Below the pieces are notes generated by a model, which searched no databases, was not told where the DNA came from, and saw only the letters and a list, made by a program, of their open reading frames with translations. Position numbers and translations under genes: made by a program. A DNA stretch of 64,000 nucleotides from Ligilactobacillus cholophilus (GTDB taxonomy: Bacteria > Bacillota > Bacilli > Lactobacillales > Lactobacillaceae): NCBI RefSeq assembly GCF_030389495.1, contig NZ_CP127832.1, forward strand, positions 1 to 64,000. The letters are read 5' to 3'. How positions within the stretch are numbered: the stretch's first letter is position 1; every line of letters begins with the position of its first letter. Positions 57,448 to 64,000 of the stretch are shown here, in pieces.

Positions 57448-57750
57448 ATGCCAAGCACTTTAGCAAAAATCAAATCAATGTTAGATAATTGTATTGGAAA
57501 AAATTTGACAGTTACATCGCATATTGGAAGAAAAAAGGTCGTTAAACGTAAAGGAATATTAAGTGAGACTTTTCCTTCTATTTTTGTGGTAGAACTTGAT
57601 CATGATGAAAGTGCTGTTGAACGTGTTTCATATAGCTACACTGACATATTGACAAAAAATATTCTAGTGGAATTTGAAGGTCAAGAAGCTGGGTTACTAG
57701 GTGGAACAATTGCTAATGAAGAATTAGTAGAGAATGCAGAAGACTTTTAA
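57448..57750 (+). CDS. veg: Veg family protein
   Basis: A 100-aa small protein. MPSTLAKIKSMLDNCIGKNLTVTSHIGRKKVVKRKGILSETFPSIFVVELD is the conserved Veg core; it ends with about 20 extra acidic residues not found in the 86-aa B. subtilis protein. Veg affects biofilm matrix control in B. subtilis and its biochemical role is unknown. GGGAGG at 57433-57438 fits the ATG at 57448 rather than the upstream in-frame codons. Own promoter and terminator. Confidence 0.93.
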   Translation: MPSTLAKIKSMLDNCIGKNLTVTSHIGRKKVVKRKGILSETFPSIFVVELDHDESAVERVSYSYTDILTKNILVEFEGQEAGLLGGTIANEELVENAEDF

Positions 57751-57770
57751 AATTAAATTAAAAATAATAT

Positions 57771-57813
57771 AAAAGTATCTGTGATATTAATAGATATCAC
57801 AGATGCTTTTTGT
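57771..57813 (+). terminator. Intrinsic terminator after veg
   Basis: 17-bp stem AAAAGTATCTGTGATAT / ATATCACAGATGCTTTT followed by T residues. Confidence 0.9.
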
Positions 57814-57837
57814 TTGTTAGAAAAGACCGATTAAGTG

Positions 57838-58683
57838 ATGAAAAAGTTTTTAAAAATACTATTCAAAGTTTTAATTTCAATAGTAATAATTGCAATTTTA
57901 GTACAAGGAATTCTGTTAGTCCCAAGTCCACAAAAAGATTTGAGAATGAATCAATTGCGTAAAAATATTACATATTCTGATGTGCCAACACTTTTAATAA
58001 ATGGATATGGTGGAAGCAATTATACTTATAATAAAATGATAAATTATTATCAAAAACAAAATATTGCTCAAAAGACAATGACAATTCATGTAACACCAAC
58101 AGGAAAAGTCCATGTTACTGGAAGTGTAAAAAATAAAAAGAATGCATTGATTCAATTATTATTTGACTGGAATTTATCTCCTACATATGATCCACAAGTA
58201 AAGTGGTTAAAGAGTGTATTAAAAGTTTTGCATAATCAATATGGAATTAATGAATTAAACGTTGTTGGACATTCATGGGGTGGAACTGAATTTTTGCACG
58301 CATTAGGACAGTATAAGTGGATTCAAAGAAATATTGCTTTCAATAAGGTCATCTTATTAGGTGTACCAGTAAATGAAGCGGCAAACAATCATGTAACCTA
58401 TGCAGAAGCAAAAAGAAGGAATATTACAGATGCTGAATATTTAGAATTAAAACATGAATATCAGGAATTGAATCCCGTGAAAAAAATCAAGTTTTATAAT
58501 GTAATGGCTGATTATAAGGATAATACAGATACGTCAGTTCCTAATGTTCAATCTGAATTTTTGATGAGTATTTTAAATCCCGAATGGTCATCGTGTATGA
58601 CTAAAAAAATAAGGGGGATTAAGCATTCTGCATTGCATCAAAATGTTAATGTATTAAAATATGTGGCACATTTATTATATTAG
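57838..58683 (+). CDS. DUF915 alpha/beta hydrolase (second copy)
   Basis: A 281-aa signal-anchored hydrolase: hydrophobic residues 5-28, then LLINGYGGSNYTYNKM, the nucleophile in VVGHSWGGTEFLHA, Asp region in DNTDTSVPN, and His in IKHSALHQN. It is a paralogue of the DUF915 gene at 24412. It sits between veg and ispE, a place where B. subtilis has only a small spore gene, so it is a lactobacillar insertion. The ribosome binding site is weak; GTG 57835 or ATG 57838 could start it. Confidence 0.82.
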   Translation: MKKFLKILFKVLISIVIIAILVQGILLVPSPQKDLRMNQLRKNITYSDVPTLLINGYGGSNYTYNKMINYYQKQNIAQKTMTIHVTPTGKVHVTGSVKNKKNALIQLLFDWNLSPTYDPQVKWLKSVLKVLHNQYGINELNVVGHSWGGTEFLHALGQYKWIQRNIAFNKVILLGVPVNEAANNHVTYAEAKRRNITDAEYLELKHEYQELNPVKKIKFYNVMADYKDNTDTSVPNVQSEFLMSILNPEWSSCMTKKIRGIKHSALHQNVNVLKYVAHLLY

Positions 58684-58694
58684 TATTTGCGAAT

Positions 58695-58728
58695 TAAAAG
58701 AGACTATGCATTGCATAGTCTCTTTATT
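58695..58728. terminator. Bidirectional terminator
   Basis: AAAGAGACTATGCA / TGCATAGTCTCTTT hairpin between the convergent DUF915 hydrolase and ispE. Confidence 0.9.
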
Positions 58729-58732
58729 AACT

Positions 58733-59599
58733 TTAGCGATTAGTTAAATTAAATGGGCGTACAAGATATACTTCTTTGCAGAATCCACGTAAACTATTGT
58801 AAATATGTTGTGCACGAGATTCGGTTTGAGTGATACCAAAAACAGTGGGGCCAGTGCCACTCATTTGCGCTACTTGTGCACCAAATTTAACCATTTTTTC
58901 TTTAATGTTAGTAATTTCTGGATATTTTTGTGTAGTGATTGGTTCTAAGCTATTTCCCATGCTTTGGAAAAGTAAATTCCAATCTTGATTATGGATTGCA
59001 TCAACAACTTTTTGTACATCGAGATGTTGAATTTCGCAGAAATCAATTTGTTTTAAAATGCTTGGAGTTGAAACACTTGCTTGAGGTTTAGCAACGACAA
59101 ACCATAGAGAATTTAAACTGCCAATAGGAGTGATTTTTTCACCTTTACCTTCAACTAAAGCAGGGCAACTATATACGCAGAAAGGAACATCAGAGTCAAT
59201 TTCAAGACCAATTTCTGCTAACTCTTGTAAGGATAAGTTTAAATTCCATAATTTATTTAAACCACGTAACACAGCACCAGCATCTGCTGATCCTCCGCCC
59301 ATACCAGCAGAAACGGGAATTTTCTTTTCGATGGTTATTGTTACTCCTGCGTTTATATTAAATTTCTTTTGAAGGGTTCTAGCAGCTTGATATGCTAGGT
59401 TGCGTCGATCTTGAGGTAGGAAACCAGTATTAGTTTGAACAATAATTTCATTAGTTTGGTCGTTAGTATCAAGATATACATAATCTGCTAAATCAATAGC
59501 AGTCATAACCATTTTCCACTCAGGATCTCCATCTAAATGGCGAAATAAAGCGTCTAAACTTAAATTTAGTTTTGCAGGAGCTTTTTCTAAAATCTCCAT
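58733..59599 (-). CDS. ispE: 4-diphosphocytidyl-2-C-methyl-D-erythritol kinase-family GHMP kinase (IspE)
   Basis: A 288-aa GHMP kinase. EKAPAKLNLSLDALFRHLDG at the start, ATP-binding PVSAGMGGGSADAGAVLRGLN, and a C-terminal QMSGTGPTVFG. By sequence this is IspE of the MEP pathway, yet the window also holds mvaA of the mevalonate pathway; lactobacilli often keep ispE without the rest of the MEP route, so its true substrate is uncertain. GAGGGATC puts the start at ATG 59599; codons up to 59710 lack a ribosome binding site. It is on the opposite strand from its usual neighbours. Confidence 0.9.
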   Translation of the reverse strand: MEILEKAPAKLNLSLDALFRHLDGDPEWKMVMTAIDLADYVYLDTNDQTNEIIVQTNTGFLPQDRRNLAYQAARTLQKKFNINAGVTITIEKKIPVSAGMGGGSADAGAVLRGLNKLWNLNLSLQELAEIGLEIDSDVPFCVYSCPALVEGKGEKITPIGSLNSLWFVVAKPQASVSTPSILKQIDFCEIQHLDVQKVVDAIHNQDWNLLFQSMGNSLEPITTQKYPEITNIKEKMVKFGAQVAQMSGTGPTVFGITQTESRAQHIYNSLRGFCKEVYLVRPFNLTNR

Positions 59600-59946
59600 T
59601 TGATCCCTCATTTCAGTAGAGTAATTATTTTTAATTATATCTGTTTTTAGGGGAATTTTAAATAGAAAATATATGGTCAAACTAGTTAAAGTTATTAAAA
59701 ATTTATTCACAATAAAATATGCTAATGATGTATAAATAGTAATTTACGGAATTAGGGTTGACTAATTGTTTAAAGAATGATAGGCTTATTTTCATCAACT
59801 CTAAAAGCGAATGTTTACTTGAAAACGAAAATTAAATGATATATATAATGTTAATATATAATATATAGCGTTAAATTTGTACGATATTCAAGTTTATTGT
59901 TAATATTTTAGGATACGGGTTATTAAATTAATTGGAGGATATTAAA
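59600..59946. other. 347-nt divergent intergenic region between ispE and purR
   Basis: AT-rich and without a convincing ORF or RNA gene. For purR, TTGAAA (59819-59824) with TATATA/TATAAT (59842-59849) forms a plausible promoter about 100 nt ahead of the start. I looked for a PurR box (CCGAAC) for autoregulation and did not find a good one. Confidence 0.55.
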
Positions 59947-60828
59947 ATGAAAGTACGTCGAAGTGAGCGACTAATTGATATGACAAGCTATTTTTTAGAT
60001 CATCCACACAAATTAGTTTCACTTACTAATTTTGCAAAACATTATGAATCAGCTAAGTCATCAATTAGTGAAGATTTGTCAATCATCAAAAGAACTTTTG
60101 CCCAACGTGGTTTAGGAATTTTAGAGACGATTCCAGGAGCCGCTGGTGGAGCACGTTTTATTCCATCTATTGGTGAAAAAGAAGCTGAAAAATTTGTTTG
60201 GGAAATGGCAGCTGAACTTTCTCAAGAAAGTCGTTTATTGCCTGGCGGATATGTTTATTTATCTGACTTGTTAGGCGATCCTGAAGTTTTACGGCATATT
60301 GGACGAATGATTGCGCGCGAATACATTGGTCGTCAAATTGATGCTGTTATGACTGTAGCTACAAAGGGTGTTCCTATTGCACAAAGTGTAGCATATTATT
60401 TAAATATTCCATTTGTAATTGTTCGTCGTGATTCAAAAATTACAGAAGGTTCAACTGTATCAGTTAACTATGTTTCTGGTTCAAGTGAGAGAATTGAAAA
60501 AATGGAGTTATCAAAACGTAGTTTAGATCGTGGATCACATGTTTTGATCGTTGATGACTTTATGAAAGGCGGCGGAACAATTAATGGGATGCGTTCAATG
60601 ATTGAAGAATTTGAATCTGAAGTTGTTGGGGTAACTGTTTTTGCTGAAACGTCAGTTAATGAAGGTAAACGTTTAGTTGACGATTATACTTCAATATTAA
60701 ATGTTGATAATGTAAATAAATCAGGTGGTTCTATTCACGTTAGTGCTGGTAACTACTTAGAAAGAGTATTTGCTAATCCTAAAAAAGAACAAGTTGATTT
60801 AGGAGCAGAAACAAATTTCTTTAATTAA
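59947..60828 (+). CDS. purR: Purine operon regulator PurR
   Basis: A 293-aa Gram-positive PurR, unrelated to LacI-type PurR. The N-terminal winged helix (RRSERLIDMTSYFLDHPHKLVSLTNFA...SSISEDLSII) is followed by a PRTase-like domain with the PRPP loop VLIVDDFMKGGGTI. PRPP binding changes its action on PurBoxes. GGAGG at 59934-59938 supports the ATG at 59947. It is followed by glmU and prs, and Prs makes its effector PRPP. Confidence 0.95.
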   Translation: MKVRRSERLIDMTSYFLDHPHKLVSLTNFAKHYESAKSSISEDLSIIKRTFAQRGLGILETIPGAAGGARFIPSIGEKEAEKFVWEMAAELSQESRLLPGGYVYLSDLLGDPEVLRHIGRMIAREYIGRQIDAVMTVATKGVPIAQSVAYYLNIPFVIVRRDSKITEGSTVSVNYVSGSSERIEKMELSKRSLDRGSHVLIVDDFMKGGGTINGMRSMIEEFESEVVGVTVFAETSVNEGKRLVDDYTSILNVDNVNKSGGSIHVSAGNYLERVFANPKKEQVDLGAETNFFN

Positions 60829-60834
60829 AAATAT

Positions 60835-60870
60835 GGGCGATATCGGTATAAGGTATCGTCTTTTTATTTT
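60835..60870 (+). terminator. Intrinsic terminator after purR
   Basis: GGCGATA / TATCGTC hairpin followed by TTTTTATTTT. Confidence 0.8.
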
Positions 60871-60999
60871 ATAAATTTCTTTTGAAAGTACAATATTATT
60901 AATTAGGCTTAAAAAATACAATTTATGTTTGAAAGTCAGCATTAATTAAGTTAAAATTTAGGCGTTAAGTAAGATAAATTTAAAGAATGAGGAATTTAT

Positions 61000-62409
61000 A
61001 TGACATCAAGATTTGCAATTATTTTAGCTGCGGGTCAAGGTACTCGAATGAAGTCAAAATTATATAAAGTTTTACATCAAGTTTGTGGTAAAGCAATGGT
61101 TGATCATGTATTATCACAACTTGAAAAAGAAGATGTTGATCAAATTTTAACAATTGTTGGTCATGGAGCAGAAAAAGTAAAAGAAACACTTGGAAATCGT
61201 ACAGAATATGCTTTACAAGCTGAACAATTAGGAACAGGCCATGCTGTAATGCAAGCTGAAGATTTTTTAGGTGATAAAGATGGTATGACATTAGTTGTAT
61301 GTGGTGATACTCCATTATTTACAGCCAAAACATTTGATAAGTTATTTGAATATCACGAAAAGAATCATGATGCAGCAACTGTGTTAACAGCTAAGACAGA
61401 TAATCCATTTGGTTATGGACGAGTAATTCGTAATTTTGACGGCGAAGTTGAAAAAATCGTTGAACAAAAAGATGCAACACCTGAAGAAGCAAAAGTTAGT
61501 GAAATTAATACAGGTGTATATGTTTTTGATAATAAAAAATTATTTGAAACACTTCATCAAATTAATAATGACAATGCACAAGGTGAATACTACTTACCAG
61601 ATGTAATTGGTATTTTGCAAAGTCAAAATGAAAAAATCGGTGCATATCAAATGAATGACTTTAATGAATCAATGGGTGTTAATGATCGTGTTGCATTATC
61701 AAAAGCTACTAAAATTATGCAAAAACGTATTAATGAACAACATATGAGAAATGGTGTAACAATCATTGATCCAGAAAATACATACATTGATGCTGATGTA
61801 CAAATCGGTGCAGATACAATCATCGAACCAGGTGTTCAATTAAAGGGTAAGACTGTAATTGGTGAAGATTGTACAATTGGTGCTCATTCTCAAATCATTG
61901 ATTGTGTAATTGAAGATGGTGTGACAGTAACAACTTCATACTTAGAACAATCCACAATGCATAAAAATTCTAATATTGGGCCATACAGTCATTTACGCCC
62001 ATTAGCAGATATTGGTGAAAATGTTCATATTGGAAACTTTGTAGAAGTTAAGAAAGCACAAATCGGCAAAGATACTAAAGTTGGTCATTTGACATATGTT
62101 GGAGATGCAACTTTAGGTAAAGAGATTAATGTTGGATGTGGAACAATCTTTATTAATTACGATGGAATGAACAAGCATCATACTAATGTTGGCGACTTCT
62201 CATTTATCGGAAGTGGTGCTAATTTAGTTGCTCCATTAGAAATTGGTGATCATGCATATGTTGCTGCAGGCTCAACAATTACAAATGATGTTCCTCCTCA
62301 TGCAATGGGAATTGGACGTGGCCGCCAAGTAAATAAAGAAGGCTATTATGATAAATATCCTGTTGCTGAAGCAGCAAAAAAGATTGAAAAGGCAGAAAAT
62401 AATAAATAA
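61000..62409 (+). CDS. glmU: Bifunctional GlcNAc-1-P uridylyltransferase / GlcN-1-P acetyltransferase
   Basis: A 469-aa enzyme making UDP-GlcNAc for peptidoglycan. The uridylyltransferase domain (1-230) carries [18 protein letters not shown]. The C-terminal left-handed beta-helix (250-450) of hexapeptide repeats carries the acetyltransferase, with [19 protein letters not shown] and [18 protein letters not shown] precedes the ATG. Upstream of prs as in other Firmicutes; the UDP-GlcNAc branch links functionally to nagB at the window's end. Confidence 0.97.
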   Translation: MTSRFAIILAAGQGTRMKSKLYKVLHQVCGKAMVDHVLSQLEKEDVDQILTIVGHGAEKVKETLGNRTEYALQAEQLGTGHAVMQAEDFLGDKDGMTLVVCGDTPLFTAKTFDKLFEYHEKNHDAATVLTAKTDNPFGYGRVIRNFDGEVEKIVEQKDATPEEAKVSEINTGVYVFDNKKLFETLHQINNDNAQGEYYLPDVIGILQSQNEKIGAYQMNDFNESMGVNDRVALSKATKIMQKRINEQHMRNGVTIIDPENTYIDADVQIGADTIIEPGVQLKGKTVIGEDCTIGAHSQIIDCVIEDGVTVTTSYLEQSTMHKNSNIGPYSHLRPLADIGENVHIGNFVEVKKAQIGKDTKVGHLTYVGDATLGKEINVGCGTIFINYDGMNKHHTNVGDFSFIGSGANLVAPLEIGDHAYVAAGSTITNDVPPHAMGIGRGRQVNKEGYYDKYPVAEAAKKIEKAENNK

Positions 62410-62482
62410 TTATGATTTTAGCTTGCTTTTAAGAAGATAAATTAATAATATATTAATAGAATAATCATTATTGGAGGCAATC

Positions 62483-63475
62483 ATGGCTGAACAAAGTTAT
62501 AGTTCAAAAGTAAAAATTTTTGCTTTGAATTCAAACAAACCGTTAGCAAAGAAAATTGCAGATGCTGTTGGAGTACCCCTTGGTAAGACATCTGTAGATC
62601 GTTTTAGTGATGGAGAAATTCGGATTAACATTGAAGAAAGTATCCGTGGTGATGAAATTTTTATTATTCAATCAACTTCAGCTCCTGTTAACGATAACTT
62701 GATGGAATTGTTAATTATGATTGATGCATTGCGTCGAGCAAGTGCTTCAACAATTAACGTAGTAATTCCATATTATGGTTATGCACGACAAGATCGAAAA
62801 GCTCGCTCTCGTGAACCAATTACTGCTAAGTTAGTAGCTGATATGTTAGAAAAAGCAGGTGCTGATCGTGTGATTGTACTTGATTTACATGCAGCTCAAA
62901 TTCAAGGATTCTTTGATATTCCTGTTGATCATTTAATGGGTGCACCATTATTAGCTGATTATTTCTTAAAGAATAACTTAGAAAAAGATGCAGTAGTTGT
63001 TTCACCTGATCATGGTGGAGTTACACGTGCACGTAAGTTGGCTGAGTTCTTAAAAGCTCCAATTGCAATTATCGACAAGCGACGTCCTAAAGCAAATGTG
63101 GCAGAAATCATGAATATTATTGGTTCGGTTGATAACAAGCGTTGCATTATTATTGATGATATGATCGATACAGCTGGTACAATTACTTTAGCATCACAAG
63201 CATTAATGGATGCTGGTGCAAAAGAAGTTTATGCCTGTGCAACTCACCCAGTATTATCAGGTCCAGCAATTGAACGGTTAGATAAGTCTCCAATTAAGAA
63301 AATCATTGTAACGGATTCAATTCAAATTCCAGAAGAAAAGCAAATCGATAAATTGACACAAGTTTCAGTTGGTCCACTTATCGGTGATGCTATTCGTAGA
63401 ATTCATGAAAATAAACCAGTTAGTCCATTGTTTAAGAATCGTTTTCGTTCAGATTCAACACCAAATGAAGACTAA
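62483..63475 (+). CDS. prs: Ribose-phosphate pyrophosphokinase
   Basis: A 330-aa enzyme making PRPP from ribose-5-phosphate and [15 protein letters not shown], the ATP-site [21 protein letters not shown], the [14 protein letters not shown] signature, and the PRPP loop [14 protein letters not shown] are all present. GGAGG at 62473-62477 supports the ATG at 62483. Product feeds purine, pyrimidine, His and Trp synthesis and signals to PurR. Confidence 0.97.
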   Translation: MAEQSYSSKVKIFALNSNKPLAKKIADAVGVPLGKTSVDRFSDGEIRINIEESIRGDEIFIIQSTSAPVNDNLMELLIMIDALRRASASTINVVIPYYGYARQDRKARSREPITAKLVADMLEKAGADRVIVLDLHAAQIQGFFDIPVDHLMGAPLLADYFLKNNLEKDAVVVSPDHGGVTRARKLAEFLKAPIAIIDKRRPKANVAEIMNIIGSVDNKRCIIIDDMIDTAGTITLASQALMDAGAKEVYACATHPVLSGPAIERLDKSPIKKIIVTDSIQIPEEKQIDKLTQVSVGPLIGDAIRRIHENKPVSPLFKNRFRSDSTPNED

Positions 63476-63477
63476 TT

Positions 63478-63514
63478 AAAAAAGAAGCTGTAAATTATTA
63501 CAGCTTCTTTTTTT
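63478..63514. terminator. Bidirectional terminator
   Basis: AAAAAAGAAGCTGTAA / TTACAGCTTCTTTTTT hairpin between the convergent prs and small unknown gene. Confidence 0.92.
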
Positions 63515-63530
63515 GCTTAAATTAATTTAA

Positions 63531-63773
63531 TTAGTCATCAATTCTTTCGATAATCTTATACGATTTTGCGTGTTGCTTTTCTTTATATTCTTCTTCAATT
63601 GCTGCTTTTTCATCAAATACGATGTATGGTTTATCGTTTTCTTCTTTTACGACTAACACAGGTTTTTCAACTTTTTGATGATAAACCTGAGCTGCTATAT
63701 AGGCTTTGTTATAATCATAATCACTTGCAATCGATTGTCCTGGGTTAAAGAAAACATCTTCATTCATACTCAT
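63531..63773 (-). CDS. Small unknown cytoplasmic protein
   Basis: An 80-aa acidic protein, MSMNEDVFFNPGQSIASDYDYNKAYIAAQVYHQKVEKPVLVVKEENDKPYIVFDE then a charged helix. I do not recognise a family. No membrane segment, cysteine or known motif. GAGGGGTG 6 nt upstream strongly supports the ATG at 63773 and makes this a real gene; the longer in-frame extension to 63863 has no ribosome binding site. Confidence 0.68.
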   Translation of the reverse strand: MSMNEDVFFNPGQSIASDYDYNKAYIAAQVYHQKVEKPVLVVKEENDKPYIVFDEKAAIEEEYKEKQHAKSYKIIERIDD

Positions 63774-63842
63774 TTTAATCACCCCTCTATATCTATATTT
63801 TATCATAGACAAATTTATTATTAGAAGTATAAGGGGCTTCAG

Positions 63843-63871
63843 TTGAAAAATGGTATAGTCCATTGTATAAT
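63843..63871 (+). promoter_or_regulatory. nagB promoter
   Basis: TTGAAA (63843-63848), 17-nt spacer, perfect TATAAT (63866-63871). Confidence 0.78.
63851..63862. promoter_or_regulatory. NagR-like operator box 1
   Basis: TGGTATAGTCCA lies in the -35/-10 spacer and is an exact inverse copy of box 2. It resembles the GntR-family NagR/DasR site TGGTNTAGACCA. Confidence 0.65.
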
Positions 63872-63883
63872 TGGACTATACCA
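63872..63883. promoter_or_regulatory. NagR-like operator box 2
   Basis: TGGACTATACCA begins at the first base after TATAAT. With box 1 it forms a 12-bp inverted repeat bracketing the -10. Confidence 0.65.
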
Positions 63884-63904
63884 AAAAAATGTGGGGGAAT
63901 TACC

Positions 63905-64000
63905 ATGAAAATCATTATCGTTAAAGATCCAATTGATGGTGGTAAACAAGGATTAAAGAGATTCCAAAAAGCTAAAGCAAATGGAGCTAAAGTTTTTGGA
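63905..64000 (+). CDS. nagB: Glucosamine-6-phosphate deaminase, 5' part only
   Basis: The first 32 codons, MKIIIVKDPIDGGKQGLKRF... ending GAKVFG at the window edge. The opening MKxIIVKDxxxGGKxAxxxF and xANGAKVxGLATG-type pattern is that of Gram-positive NagB, which turns glucosamine-6-phosphate into fructose-6-phosphate and ammonia. GTGGGGGAAT precedes the ATG. The gene continues past the window. Confidence 0.85.
   Translation, partial: MKIIIVKDPIDGGKQGLKRFQKAKANGAKVFG

Noticed and set aside
59600-59946. Small RNA or tRNA in the ispE-purR gap
   Set aside because: No cloverleaf, terminator or conserved stem was seen; the region looks like two divergent AT-rich promoters.

Overview
The window is a low-GC (about one third G+C by eye), gene-dense bacterial chromosome segment from the Lactobacillaceae. 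The evidence is PepX, a PepI-type prolyl aminopeptidase, many peptide and amino-acid permeases, a class II HMG-CoA reductase, PTS and GntR sugar regulation, CcpA-type cre sites, and a non-sporulating version of the Firmicutes block metG-tatD-rnmV-ksgA-veg-ispE-purR-glmU-prs. A Ligilactobacillus-like species would fit, but genus and species cannot be fixed from what is visible. There is no rRNA, recognisable tRNA, CRISPR array, insertion sequence or prophage. Most transcription units end in clear intrinsic terminators.

Layout. 1-8.1 kb: di/tripeptide symporter, an MFS transporter, a thioredoxin with two fluoride channel subunits, DegV, then a preQ1-I riboswitch controlling queT, a small DUF2829 (Tad2-like) gene and an SDR, followed by an APC permease. 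8.1-17.4 kb: a cycA-like permease broken by a single TGA, a VOC protein, a ROK fructokinase with two cre-like sites, a MurJ/YtgP-type flippase, PepI, a DUF4097 protein and PepX. 17.6-21.7 kb: an accessory-looking stretch with an unrecognised membrane-anchored protein, a lipoprotein/TcaA-like pair, and a leader region holding a 13-codon ORF and two hairpins ahead of a CPA2 antiporter. 23-37.5 kb: a degenerate PTS EIIC with a DUF915 hydrolase, cardiolipin synthase, a YjeM-type antiporter, GMP reductase, a GntR regulator divergent from galE, galM with a HAD phosphatase, an AI-2E family protein, a PatB/MalY lyase, phosphoglycerate mutase and a DUF308 protein.

37.5-49.1 kb: a deformylase-like gene with an NrnB-type DHH phosphoesterase, an acyltransferase/GT8/acyltransferase cluster, the complete trehalose locus (treR-treC divergent from an A-B-C fused EII with a TreR operator in its promoter), two VIT-family metal transporters and trpS. 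49.1-64 kb: an orphan solute-binding protein, an mvaA/HExxH protein/Sir2 operon, the conserved metG-to-prs block (with ispE on the opposite strand and an extra DUF915 hydrolase), a small unknown protein, and the start of nagB behind a promoter carrying two inverted NagR-like boxes.

The overall logic is housekeeping plus sugar and peptide use. The items most worth following up are the DUF2829 gene in a queuosine operon, the EIIC protein that lacks its usual catalytic His and Glu, the leader peptide/hairpin region before the antiporter, the HExxH protein beside Sir2, and the nonsense-inactivated cycA.
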